DNA from: DASUWK01 sp036378435
GTDB lineage: Bacteria; Chloroflexota; Dormibacteria; Dormibacterales; Dormibacteraceae
DNA: 57,857 nucleotides
NCBI GenBank assembly: GCA_036378435.1
Contig: DASUWK010000061.1
Location: 1-57,857 of the forward strand
Direction of reading: 5' to 3'
Shown here: positions 50,563 to 57,857 of the stretch, piece after piece
How positions within the stretch are numbered: position 1 is the first letter of the stretch
How the letters are laid out: each line of letters starts with the position of its first letter
Made by a program: the position numbers and the translations under genes
Notes under the pieces: generated by a model
Databases searched by the model: none
What the model was told of the DNA's origin: nothing
What the model saw: the letters and a program-made list of their open reading frames with translations, nothing else

Positions 50563-50582
50563 ATCGTAAGCAGCGGTAAGCT
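50563..50582. promoter_or_regulatory. head-to-head -10 boxes in a 33-bp divergent gap
   Basis: The starts of DUF202 (50555, leftward) and the Mth938-like gene (50589, rightward) are only 33 bp apart. TACGAT on the minus strand (50563-50568) is 7 nt before one start; TAAGCT on the plus strand (50577-50582) is 6 nt before the other. Both -35 regions would have to lie within the opposite gene. Confidence 0.4.
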
Positions 50583-50588
50583 GGCGGC

Positions 50589-50939
50589 GTGCGCTTCGGG
50601 GACTTCTCCTTCGGATCGCTGACCGTCGACGGCCGGACCTACGGCTTCGACCTGATCCTCGACCGCGGCGAGATCTCGAAGCGGCGCAAGAAGGCCTCCA
50701 AGCAGTACCGGTCTGAGTACGGCCACACACCGCTTTCCGCCGCCGAGAAGCTGCCCTGGAAGTGCAAGCAGCTCGTGATCGGGACCGGCGCGGAAAGCGG
50801 GCTGCCGGTCATGGACGAGGTGCGAGCCGAGGCGGAGCGACGCGGTGTCCGCCTCGTCGTGAAGCCGACGGCTGAAGCGATCGCACTCCTCAACCAGCAC
50901 CCGAAGGACACGAACGCCGTCATCCACGTCACGTGCTAG
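50589..50939 (+). CDS. Mth938/NDUFAF3-like domain protein
   Basis: A 116-residue cytosolic protein of the Mth938-like fold (DUF498), shared with the mitochondrial complex I assembly factor NDUFAF3. Landmarks: SFGSLTVDGRTYGFDLIL at the start, KCKQLVIGTGAESGLPVMDEV in the middle and KPTAEAIALLNQHPKDTNAVIHVTC at the end. Bacterial function is not known. Starts with GTG at 50589 with no Shine-Dalgarno. No complex I genes lie nearby. The 113 bases after it hold nothing I recognise. Confidence 0.85.
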   Translation: MRFGDFSFGSLTVDGRTYGFDLILDRGEISKRRKKASKQYRSEYGHTPLSAAEKLPWKCKQLVIGTGAESGLPVMDEVRAEAERRGVRLVVKPTAEAIALLNQHPKDTNAVIHVTC

Positions 50940-51052
50940 CGCCCCTCGCTTCTTAACCAAGGACACCTTTCGCCCTCGCACCGGCGATATCGCGCGTTTA
51001 CCAGCGCGTCGTAAGTAAGCAACTGGCGGTAATCGAGGTGGAGAAACGAGCG

Positions 51053-51778
51053 ATGACCGAAGAGCAGCGCCAGGGCCTGGCCGACCTCCACGTCCACACG
51101 AACTACAGCGATGGGAGCGACAGCCCCTCCGAAGTGCTGGCCTGGGCCGCGCAGCTGGGCGTCGACGTGATCGCGATCACCGATCACGACACCATCGACG
51201 GCGCCGAAGAGGCCGCCGAGCTGGCGTGCAGCGGTTACGGGCCTGACGTGATCGTCGGTGAGGAGATCTCGAGCCGCGACGGCCACGTGATCGGCCTCTT
51301 CCTGACCCGCCGGGTCCCGCACGGCCTGAGCGCGGCGGAGACGATCGCCGCGGTCCACGACCAGGGTGGGATCGCAGTCGCCGCCCACCCGTACTGGCGA
51401 ACCGCCAGCGCCGAGCCGCCGGGCTACGCCTACAGCGTCGGCGACGACGTCGAGAGCCTGGAGTTCGACGCGATAGAGGTGCTCAACGGCAGCTTCAGCC
51501 CCGGCATGATCCTCGCCAACCGCCAGGCGACCGAGGCTGCGCACGCCCTCGGGTACCGGCGCGTGGGCGGCAGCAACGCCCACGTCAGGCACGCGATCGG
51601 TTGGGCCCACACCCGGTTCCAGGGCCGCAACGCGGCCGACCTGCGCTGGTCGATCACGGCCGGGCTGACCAGCACCGGACGTTCGCGGCCCGCCCTCACG
51701 GCCATGGGCAGCCAGGCCGCCTGGTCGATCTCAAGACGGCGGCTCGCGAGGGGCCGCCTCCAGCGCGTCGCCGGCTGA
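51053..51778 (+). CDS. PHP-domain phosphoesterase
   Basis: A 241-residue PHP metallo-hydrolase. Metal-binding motifs run in order: DLHVHTNYSDGSDSP, VIAITDHDTIDG, GEEISSRDGHVIGLF, VAAHPYW, and GSNAHVRHAIGWAHT (Asn replaces the usual Asp of GSDAH). PHP enzymes of this type remove phosphate from nucleotides, sugars or histidinol-phosphate. I use the ATG at 51053; a GTG at 51038 is possible. The last base of its stop is the first of the glycosyltransferase ATG, so the two are coupled. Confidence 0.88.
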   Translation: MTEEQRQGLADLHVHTNYSDGSDSPSEVLAWAAQLGVDVIAITDHDTIDGAEEAAELACSGYGPDVIVGEEISSRDGHVIGLFLTRRVPHGLSAAETIAAVHDQGGIAVAAHPYWRTASAEPPGYAYSVGDDVESLEFDAIEVLNGSFSPGMILANRQATEAAHALGYRRVGGSNAHVRHAIGWAHTRFQGRNAADLRWSITAGLTSTGRSRPALTAMGSQAAWSISRRRLARGRLQRVAG

Positions 51779-52914
51779 TGCGGATAGCGGTCTTCACCGA
51801 GACCGCTCCCCCGAACCTCAATGGCGTCGTCCGGCGCCTCGACCAGACGCTGCAGCGCCTCCTCGCCGGCGGCGACGAGGTGCTCGTGTTCGCGCCAGGG
51901 CCGGTTCCGAGTGAGTGGTCGGGGGCCGAGGTCGTGCCCGCGCCCTATCTGCCGCTGCCGCTCTACCCGGAGATCGCGGCCGGCTTCCCCCGCCCGGCGC
52001 TGCGCTCCCGGCTGGCCCGCTTTCGGCCGGACGTGGTGCACGTGGTGAACCCGGCGCTGCTGGGCGCCGGCGGCATTGTCTACGCCCGCTCGCTCGGCGT
52101 CCCCGTGATGGCCTCGTTCCACACGCACCTGCCGAAGTACCTCTCGCACTACGGCCTCGGCGCGCTGGAGCCGCTGGCCTGGGGCATCCTGCGCTCCGTG
52201 CACAACAAGGCCGCGCTGAACCTGTGCATCTCAGACCCGATCGCCGAGGAGCTGCGCGGCCACGGCATCGAGCGCGTCCACGTCGCCTGGCGCGGCGGCG
52301 TCGACGCCGACCTCTTCAATCCGAAGCGCCGCTCGCGCGAGATGCGCGCCCGCCTGACCGACGGCAACCCGGACGCGCCGCTGCTGGTGAGCGCCGGGCG
52401 GCTGAGCGCGGAGAAAGGCCTCGACCTGCTCGGCGGCGTGCTGCCGCGACTGCCCGGTGCGCGACTGGCGCTGGTTGGGGACGGCCCCCATCGGGCCGAC
52501 CTGGAGCAGCAGTTCGCCGGCCTTCCCGTGCACTTCGCCGGCTACCTGCGGGGCGAGGAGCTGGCGAGCGCGGTCGCCGCGGCGGACGCCTTCGTGTTCA
52601 CGTCGCAGACGGACACGTTGGGGCTGGTGGTGCTGGAGGCGATGGCCGCCGGGGTCCCCGTGGTCGCCTGCAACAGCGGCGGCGTCCCCGACCTCGTACG
52701 CCCCGGCTGGAACGGGCTTCTCTTCGAGCCCGGCGACGCGATCCACGCAGCCGCCGCGCTCGGCCGGGTGCTCGGGGATGCGGGCCTGAGCGAACGACTG
52801 AGCCTGGCGGGACGCAGGTTCGCCGAGCGCTGGACCTGGGATGCCGGCGTCGCCGACCTGCGCGGCTGCTACGAGCGCCTGGTCGCGGCGCAGACGCCGG
52901 CCCGCGCGGCCTGA
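51778..52914 (+). CDS. GT4 family glycosyltransferase
   Basis: A 378-residue GT-B glycosyltransferase. The N-terminal domain has FTETAPPNLNGVVRRLDQTL with the acceptor-side Gly-Val loop; then VVHVVNPALLG and ASFHTHLPKYLSHYG. The donor domain has VAWRGGVDADLFNPKRRS, VSAGRLSAEKGLDLL, LVGDGPHRADLE, and TDTLGLVVLEAMAAGVPVVA, the EX7E-like nucleotide-sugar site. It resembles actinobacterial alpha-mannosyl or glucosyl transferases acting on phosphatidylinositol or diacylglycerol (PimB/MgtA group), so a glycolipid product is likely. Confidence 0.87.
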   Translation: MRIAVFTETAPPNLNGVVRRLDQTLQRLLAGGDEVLVFAPGPVPSEWSGAEVVPAPYLPLPLYPEIAAGFPRPALRSRLARFRPDVVHVVNPALLGAGGIVYARSLGVPVMASFHTHLPKYLSHYGLGALEPLAWGILRSVHNKAALNLCISDPIAEELRGHGIERVHVAWRGGVDADLFNPKRRSREMRARLTDGNPDAPLLVSAGRLSAEKGLDLLGGVLPRLPGARLALVGDGPHRADLEQQFAGLPVHFAGYLRGEELASAVAAADAFVFTSQTDTLGLVVLEAMAAGVPVVACNSGGVPDLVRPGWNGLLFEPGDAIHAAAALGRVLGDAGLSERLSLAGRRFAERWTWDAGVADLRGCYERLVAAQTPARAA

Positions 52915-52933
52915 GCCGATCGCCGGCACCCGT

Positions 52934-52939
52934 TAGGCT
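52934..52939 (+). promoter_or_regulatory. -10 box of dedA, leaderless type
   Basis: TAGGCT lies 9 nt before the ATG at 52949, with no Shine-Dalgarno. Confidence 0.3.
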
Positions 52940-52948
52940 GTCCGTCAG

Positions 52949-53554
52949 ATGACCGCCTCCTTGCTTTCGGCTGTCTCCAAGTACGGCTACCTCGCGATCG
53001 TCGCGCTGATGTCGGGCGAGGCCTGCGGCCTGCCGATCCCCAGCGAGGCGGTCGTGCCGACGGCCGGAATCCTGGCCGCCGGCGGACGCCTGAACCCGGT
53101 GGCGGTCGTGGCGGCAGCGGTGGTCGGCGAGCTCATCGGCTCGTTGGTCGCCTACGGACTCGCTGCGCGGTGGGGCACTCCGCTCCTGCTCGGGCCGGGC
53201 AAGTACGTCGGCATCCGCGCCCACCACGTGGAGATCGCCCAACGGTGGTTCGGCCGCTACGGGCAGATCGCCGTCTTCGCCGGCCGGCTGCTGCCGGTGA
53301 TCAGGACGTACATCTCCTTCCCCGCCGGCCTGGCCCGCGTGCCGCTCGGCCGCTTCATCCTGCTCACCCTGTGCGGCGCGATCCCGTGGAACACCGGTCT
53401 CGTGGTGATCGGCTACTTCCTGGGCCGCAACTACGAGCACATCGCTCAGTTCATCCAGCGCGGCGGCTACGTTCTCGTGGCGCTGGCGGTGATCGTGATC
53501 GCCGTCTGGTGGGTTCGCGGACGGCGCGCCGCTCGACCGACCGCGTCCGTCTGA
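52949..53554 (+). CDS. DedA family membrane protein
   Basis: A 201-residue protein of the DedA/VTT family. It has the family core: GEACGLPIPSEAVVPTAG, the acidic helix VVGELIGSLVAYGLA, and FAGRLLPVIRTYISFPAGLARVPLGRF with the conserved Arg-x-x-Pro-x-x-Arg run, followed by a final helix. Members flip lipid carriers or phospholipids, including undecaprenyl-phosphate in some bacteria. A role in recycling carrier lipid for the GT39 or cell-wall enzymes is possible. It lies between the GT4 gene and the nucleoside genes. Confidence 0.9.
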   Translation: MTASLLSAVSKYGYLAIVALMSGEACGLPIPSEAVVPTAGILAAGGRLNPVAVVAAAVVGELIGSLVAYGLAARWGTPLLLGPGKYVGIRAHHVEIAQRWFGRYGQIAVFAGRLLPVIRTYISFPAGLARVPLGRFILLTLCGAIPWNTGLVVIGYFLGRNYEHIAQFIQRGGYVLVALAVIVIAVWWVRGRRAARPTASV

Positions 53555-53563
53555 CAGCCTGAC

Positions 53564-54832
53564 GTGCAAGCGCTCGAGCTGATCGGCCGCAAGCGCGACG
53601 GCGGCGAGCACTCGCATCACGAGATCCAGTTCCTGGTCGACGCCTACCTGGCCGGCCTGATGCCCGACTACCAGATGTCCGCCTGGCTGATGGCCGTCTG
53701 CATCCGCGGCATGTCGGCAGCCGAGACTCTCGCGCTGACCGAGGTGATGGTCGCCAGCGGCGAGGTGCTCGATCTCTCGTCGGTCCCCGGCCGCAAGGTG
53801 GACAAGCACTCGACCGGCGGGGTCGGCGACAAGGTGACCCTGATCGCGGCGCCGCTGGCAGCGGCCTGCGGTGTCCTGGTGCCGAAGCTCAGCGGGCGTG
53901 GCCTGGCGCACACGGGCGGCACCCTCGACAAGCTGGAATCGGTGCCGGGCCTGACTGTCGACCTGGCGCCTGAGCGGTTCCTGCGCCAGCTGGCCGAGAT
54001 CGGAGTGGCGGTGGCCGCCCAATCTGAGCGCCTGGTGCCGGCCGACAAAGCGCTCTACGCGCTGCGGGACGCCAGCGCCACGGTGCCATCCATCCCGCTG
54101 ATCGCGGCCAGCGTCATGTCCAAGAAGATCGCCGCCGGCGCGGACGCCATCGTCCTGGACGTCAAGGCCGGGCGCGGCGCGTTCATGGCCGACACGGAAC
54201 AGGCCGTGCAGCTCGCGCGCGAGATGGTCCGCCTGGGTGAGGGCGCGGGCCGGCAGACGCGCGCTTTGGTGACCGCGATGGACAGGCCGCTGGGCCGCGC
54301 GGTCGGCAACGCGCTCGAGGTGGCGGAGGCGCTCGAGGTGCTCAGCGGGTCGGGAGATCCCGAGCTGGCCGAGGTGTCGATCCAGGTGGTGCGCGAGATG
54401 TCCGAGCTGGCAGGCGTGGACGCCGACCCGGCCGCCGTCCTGGCGGCGGGGGCGGGGCGCGAGAAGTTCGAGGCGATGCTCCGGGCCCAAGGCGGCCGCC
54501 TCGACGAGGGTCTTCCGACGTCGGCCGTCCAGCTGCCGCTGACCGCCGAGCGATCCGGCTGGGTCACCGGCGTGGACGCGCTCGAGGTGGGCCTCGCCTG
54601 CGTCGAGCTGGGCGCCGGCAGGCTGCGCAAGGGCGATCCGATCGACCCCGCCGCGGGGGTGGTGATCGAAGCAGCGGCCGGGACCGAGGTCAGGCCGGGC
54701 GACACGCTGGCGATCGTCCACGCCGGCACCGTCGAGCTCGCCGAGCACGGCGCGGCGCGATTGCGCGACGCCTGGACCGTCGGCGAGGAACGCCCGCCCG
54801 ACACCCGTCACATCTTGGCGCGGGTGCCCTAG
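53564..54832 (+). CDS. pyrimidine-nucleoside / thymidine phosphorylase
   Basis: A 422-residue family-3 glycosyltransferase that splits thymidine, deoxyuridine or uridine with phosphate. Residues 1-65 are the helical TP_N domain (LIGRKRDGGEHSHHEIQFLV). The phosphate and pyrimidine site follows: KHSTGGVGDKVTLIAAPL, PKLSGRGLAHTGGTLDKLES, and YALRDASATVPSIPLIAASVMSKK with the catalytic Arg, Ser and Lys. The C-terminal domain (about 345-420) is the PYNP_C fold. GTG start at 53564, 9 bp after dedA. It converges on the adenosine deaminase gene with an 8-bp gap. Confidence 0.93.
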   Translation: MQALELIGRKRDGGEHSHHEIQFLVDAYLAGLMPDYQMSAWLMAVCIRGMSAAETLALTEVMVASGEVLDLSSVPGRKVDKHSTGGVGDKVTLIAAPLAAACGVLVPKLSGRGLAHTGGTLDKLESVPGLTVDLAPERFLRQLAEIGVAVAAQSERLVPADKALYALRDASATVPSIPLIAASVMSKKIAAGADAIVLDVKAGRGAFMADTEQAVQLAREMVRLGEGAGRQTRALVTAMDRPLGRAVGNALEVAEALEVLSGSGDPELAEVSIQVVREMSELAGVDADPAAVLAAGAGREKFEAMLRAQGGRLDEGLPTSAVQLPLTAERSGWVTGVDALEVGLACVELGAGRLRKGDPIDPAAGVVIEAAAGTEVRPGDTLAIVHAGTVELAEHGAARLRDAWTVGEERPPDTRHILARVP

Positions 54833-54840
54833 AGGGCCCT

Positions 54841-55767
54841 CTAGCCGAAGGCCGCCGCCCTGGCGGTCAGGTCGCACGCGCGCAGCTCGTCATCGGTCAG
54901 TCCGAGGACGCGGCTGCACAGCTCGTACTCGTGGCTGAGCGTGCCGCCGATCACGGTCGGAGCGTCCGTGCTGATCGTGCACCGGACTCCTGAGCGGATC
55001 AGCCGCGGGAGCGGATGCTGCTCCAGGGACCGGACCGCCTTGGTCTTCCAGTTGGAGGTCGGGCAGACGTCGAGGACGATGCCTTCGCGCGCGACGCGCT
55101 CGCCCAGGGCGGCGTCCTCGGCGACGGACACGCCGTGGGCCACGCGCTCCACCCCCAACCTCAGAGCCCCCTCGACGCTCTCGGGGCCGGCCGCCTCGCC
55201 GGCATGGCAGGTGAGGCGGAGGCCGGCGGCCCGGGCGGCCTCAAAGGCGCGGGCGTGCAGCCCGGGCGGGTAGCGCGCCTCGTCGCCCGCGAGGTCGAAC
55301 CCGACCAGCCCGCGCCCGGCGAAGGCGCCGGCGACGCGCGCCATCTCGACGTTCGCCTCCGGAGGATCCTGGCGCAGCGCGCACGCGATGCCGACGGCTC
55401 GGATCGGCGCGGCTTCGAGTCCGCTCAGCACCGCGCCGATACCGGCTTCAACCGACAGGCCGCGGCGCGTGTGGAGGAGCGGCCCCCACCGCACTTCGAT
55501 GTAATCGATGCCGTCGGCGGCCGCGTCGACGCACGCTTCGTAGGCCACGCGCTCCAGCGAAGCCTCCGTCTGCATCACGTTGATGGGCAGCTCGAAGTAC
55601 TCGAACAGGCCGACGAGCGACGGCGTTGCGTCGGGCGCCGTGAGGAGAAATGGGCGCGGCACGTCCAGCCCCTCGGACTCGACGAGCTCTCCCACCGTGG
55701 ACGGGCGCAGGGCGCCGTCGAGGTGAAAGTGCAGCTCGGCCTTCGGCCAGGCTCGGTAGCTAGACAC
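54841..55767 (-). CDS. add: adenosine deaminase
   Basis: A 308-residue zinc amidohydrolase that turns (deoxy)adenosine into (deoxy)inosine. The metal ligands are visible: His-x-His in AELHFHLDGALR, His in LTCHAGEAAGPESV (with the catalytic Glu), and Asp in CTISTDAPTVIG; VAHGVSVAEDAALGERV and DVCPTSNWKTKAV are also typical. It is shorter than usual (330-350) because the N-terminus begins close to the first metal motif. GTG start at 55767 overlaps the stop of the half-length aldehyde dehydrogenase by 8 bp. Confidence 0.92.
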   Translation of the reverse strand: MSSYRAWPKAELHFHLDGALRPSTVGELVESEGLDVPRPFLLTAPDATPSLVGLFEYFELPINVMQTEASLERVAYEACVDAAADGIDYIEVRWGPLLHTRRGLSVEAGIGAVLSGLEAAPIRAVGIACALRQDPPEANVEMARVAGAFAGRGLVGFDLAGDEARYPPGLHARAFEAARAAGLRLTCHAGEAAGPESVEGALRLGVERVAHGVSVAEDAALGERVAREGIVLDVCPTSNWKTKAVRSLEQHPLPRLIRSGVRCTISTDAPTVIGGTLSHEYELCSRVLGLTDDELRACDLTARAAAFG

Positions 55768-56569
55768 CCATCGGGTGCCAGACGGTCTTGAACTCCATCA
55801 GGGCCGTCACCGCGTCTGGGCTGAGCTCGCCGTCGCGCCTGACGATCACCCTCTTCACGTTGTCGGCGGCCAGCTCCTGGATCCGGGCGAGCTCGTCCGG
55901 CGCGCATCCGGTGGCGTCGATCGCGTTGACGTCGAGGTGCCCGGCCAGCCAGCCGAGCAGGTCGGCATGTCGCCCGCTGAGGATGTTGACCACGCCGCCC
56001 GGGAAGTCGCTGGTGGCCAGGACTTCGGCGAGCACCAGCGCGGCCAGAGGCTCGCCTTCGGACGCGATCGCGACCACGGTGTTGCCGCCGCAGAGCGCGG
56101 GCGCGAGCCGCCGGACCAGGCCCGACAGCGCCGGCGCGGCGGGCGCGACGACGCCGACGACACCGGTCGGCTCGGGCAGCGTGAAGTTGAAGTAGGGACC
56201 GGCCACGGGGTTCACTGTCCCCGCGACCTGGTGCAGCTTGTCCGCCCAGCCCGCGTACCAGACGAAGGCTTCGACCGCGGCGTCGACCTCGCGCGCCGCC
56301 CGGCGACCGCCGCCCAGCAGGGCTCGGAACTCGGAGCGCCGAGCATCGAGCATCTCCGCGGCTCGATAGAGGATCTGCCCGCGGTTCATCGCGGTGCGAG
56401 ACGACCAGCCCTGGAAGGCTGCCCGGGCCGAGCGGACCGCGTCGCGCAGGTCCTTGCGCGAGCCGCGCGGGACGTTGACGAGACCCAGCTCGTAGGTGCG
56501 CCCTGACTCGGAGCGGACGAACTCGCCGCCGACGTAGAGCTTGTAGGTCTTCCGAACCTCGACGGCCAT
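55760..56569 (-). CDS. half-length aldehyde dehydrogenase-like protein
   Basis: A 269-residue protein whose first 220 residues match the NAD-binding domain of aldehyde dehydrogenases (YVGGEFVRSESGRTYE, PTGVVGVVAPAAPALSG, CGGNTVVAIASEGEPLAALVLAEVL, FPGGVVNILSG), followed by a short tail ending KTVWHPMGV. The whole catalytic domain with the active Cys and the oligomer arm is missing, yet the frame is intact and coupled at both ends, so it looks like a retained partner. The Asn before the aldehyde site is also absent (APAAPALSG for PWNFPLL). It may pair with the full enzyme just upstream as a regulatory or structural subunit. Confidence 0.8.
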   Translation of the reverse strand: MAVEVRKTYKLYVGGEFVRSESGRTYELGLVNVPRGSRKDLRDAVRSARAAFQGWSSRTAMNRGQILYRAAEMLDARRSEFRALLGGGRRAAREVDAAVEAFVWYAGWADKLHQVAGTVNPVAGPYFNFTLPEPTGVVGVVAPAAPALSGLVRRLAPALCGGNTVVAIASEGEPLAALVLAEVLATSDFPGGVVNILSGRHADLLGWLAGHLDVNAIDATGCAPDELARIQELAADNVKRVIVRRDGELSPDAVTALMEFKTVWHPMGV

Positions 56570-57857
56570 CAGTTGAGCTCCAGGTACGGGAGCAGGCCGT
56601 GGAGGCCGCCTTCGCGTCCGAAGCCTGACTCCTTGTAGCCGCCGAACGGAGCGGTCGGGTCGAAGCGGTTGAACGTATTCGCCCACACCACGCCCGCGCG
56701 CATGCGCTCGGCCATCCAGAGGATGCGCGAGCCCTTGTCGGTCCAGATTCCGGCCGACAGCCCGTACGGGATGTTGTTGGCCTTCTCGACCGCCTCCTCC
56801 GGCGTGCGGAACGTCAGCACCGAAAGCACCGGGCCGAAGATCTCCTCGCGCGCGATGCGGTGCGACTGGGAGACGCCGGTGAAGAGCGTCGGCCGGAACC
56901 AGAAGCCGCGCGCGGGCAGCTCGCACTCGGGCTGGAACATCTCCGCCCCCTCGTCGATCCCGCTCTGCACGAGCCCCTCGATCTTCTCCAGCTGGGCACG
57001 CGAGTTGATGGCGCCGAGGTCGGTGTTCTTGTCCAGCGGATCGCCAACCCTGAGCGTCCCGAGCCGGAAGCGCAGCTTCTCGAGCAGCGGTTTGAGCACC
57101 GGCTCCTGCACGAGCAGCCGGCTGCCGGCGCAGCACACGTGCCCCTGGTTGAAGTAGATGCCGTTGACGATGCCCTCCACCGCCTGGTCGAGTGGTGCGT
57201 CGTCGAAGACGACGTTGGCGCCCTTGCCGCCGAGCTCCAACGTCAGGCGCTTGCCCGTCCCGGCCAGCTGCCGCTGGATGAGCTTGCCGATCTCGGTCGA
57301 GCCGGTGAAGGCGACCTTGCGCACGGCCGGGTGGCCCGTGACGAACGAGCCTGTCCGGCCCGCGCCGGTGACGATGTTGACGACGCCCGGCGGCAGGTCG
57401 GCCTGCTGACACACCTCCGCGAAGAGCAGCGCGGTGAGGGGCGTCGTCTCGGCCGGCTTGAGGACCACGGTGTTGCCGCAGGCCAGCGCCGGGGCGATCT
57501 TCCAGGCGAGCATCAGCAGCGGAAAGTTCCAGGGGATGACCTGGCCCGCGACGCCGAGCGGGCGAGGCTTGCGGTTGGGGAAAGCCCACTCGAGCTTGTC
57601 CGCCCAGCCCGCGTAGTAGAAGAAGTGCGCGGCAGAGAGCGGGATGTCGACGTCGCGTGACTCCTTGATCGGCTTACCGCCATCCATCGTCTCCACGACG
57701 GCGAGTTCGCGCGAACGCTCCTGGATGATCCTCGAGATTCGGAACAGATAACGCGCGCGGCGCGACGGCGAAAGGTGCGCCCACGACTCGAACGCCTTGC
57801 CGGCGGCCTTGACCGCGCGATCGACGTCGACCTCGTCAGCCTCGGCGACCTCGGCGA
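56569..57857 (-). CDS. NAD-dependent aldehyde dehydrogenase, N-terminus outside window
   Basis: The frame is open to the window edge (coding from base 57855), giving 428 or more residues of a standard ALDH of about 480. Key residues are present: Asn in VIPWNFPLLM, VTGAGRTGSF and FTGSTEIGK, Glu in LELGGKGANVV, the catalytic Cys in GHVCCAGSRLLVQ, and EEIFGPVLSVL and PFGGYKESGFGREGG near the end. It oxidises aldehydes with NAD. Beside adenosine deaminase and the phosphorylase it could remove acetaldehyde released by deoxyribose-phosphate aldolase; a deoC gene just beyond 57857 would fit. Its TGA overlaps the ATG of the half-length homologue by one base. Confidence 0.92.
   Translation of the reverse strand, partial: AEVAEADEVDVDRAVKAAGKAFESWAHLSPSRRARYLFRISRIIQERSRELAVVETMDGGKPIKESRDVDIPLSAAHFFYYAGWADKLEWAFPNRKPRPLGVAGQVIPWNFPLLMLAWKIAPALACGNTVVLKPAETTPLTALLFAEVCQQADLPPGVVNIVTGAGRTGSFVTGHPAVRKVAFTGSTEIGKLIQRQLAGTGKRLTLELGGKGANVVFDDAPLDQAVEGIVNGIYFNQGHVCCAGSRLLVQEPVLKPLLEKLRFRLGTLRVGDPLDKNTDLGAINSRAQLEKIEGLVQSGIDEGAEMFQPECELPARGFWFRPTLFTGVSQSHRIAREEIFGPVLSVLTFRTPEEAVEKANNIPYGLSAGIWTDKGSRILWMAERMRAGVVWANTFNRFDPTAPFGGYKESGFGREGGLHGLLPYLELN

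Overview
The window is very G+C rich (about 70% by eye), has tightly packed genes with many 4-bp ATGA/GTGA overlaps and frequent GTG/TTG starts, and contains no rRNA, tRNA, CRISPR array, transposase or integrase that I can recognise. An F420-type (DDN-like) oxidoreductase, a class E-like sortase with an LAxTG substrate, many lipoproteins, no outer-membrane genes and many start codons lying 6-9 nt after a TANNNT hexamer (probable leaderless mRNAs) suggest a monoderm, high-GC soil-type bacterium: an actinobacterium or a relative such as Dormibacterota or high-GC Chloroflexota. The sequence alone does not settle which. No stretch longer than about 300 bases lacks a gene; the longest gap is 21046-21311, which holds a good sigma-70 promoter.

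Region by region. (a) 1-3796: tail of an unknown gene, a lipoprotein esterase, and a MarR regulator overlapping an MFS drug exporter, preceded by twin 16-bp palindromes; then a DDN-like protein. (b) 3793-21220, leftward: a MoxR ATPase, a DUF58 protein and a TgpA-like transglutaminase that has lost its catalytic residues. These lead a long operon with a lipoprotein, a fused LivH-LivM permease, a fused MFS-LivF-LivG protein, a cupredoxin-fold lipoprotein without copper ligands, two further exported proteins and a large anchored periplasmic-binding-type protein. A second promoter follows, for a TIG-domain protein with an LAQTG sorting signal, its sortase and a lipoprotein. (c) 21312-34175: a lanthipeptide locus. 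Six small precursors with a shared LTLKRETLREL-type leader and a double-Gly cleavage site (four leftward, two rightward, split by a symmetric divergent promoter) accompany LanC, LanB, an 82-residue HlyD stub and a C39-peptidase ABC exporter. A serine carboxypeptidase (S10) and a tricorn protease follow in the same direction. (d) 34240-39373: two GT39-type membrane glycosyltransferases and a NatAB-like ABC exporter. (e) 39304-45820: a GNAT acetyltransferase divergent from a TetR regulator with a large inverted-repeat operator; a histidine kinase, OmpR-type regulator and DUF4097 operon; DUF4389; a CDGSH iron-sulfur protein; a stand-alone HEAGH protease; and a previously unlisted 27-residue membrane peptide with its own -10 box and terminator. 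(f) 45915-50939: beta-propeller-like membrane protein, ammonium transporter with a strong terminator, membrane proteins, a single-domain response regulator, DUF202, and Mth938-like protein. (g) 51053-57857: PHP phosphoesterase with a GT4 glycosyltransferase, DedA, and a nucleoside-salvage group (pyrimidine-nucleoside phosphorylase, adenosine deaminase, a half-length aldehyde dehydrogenase and a full aldehyde dehydrogenase cut by the window edge).

The two loci most likely to hold something undescribed are the MoxR/dead-transglutaminase/MFS-ABC fusion operon and the six-precursor lanthipeptide cluster with its stub adaptor and downstream proteases.
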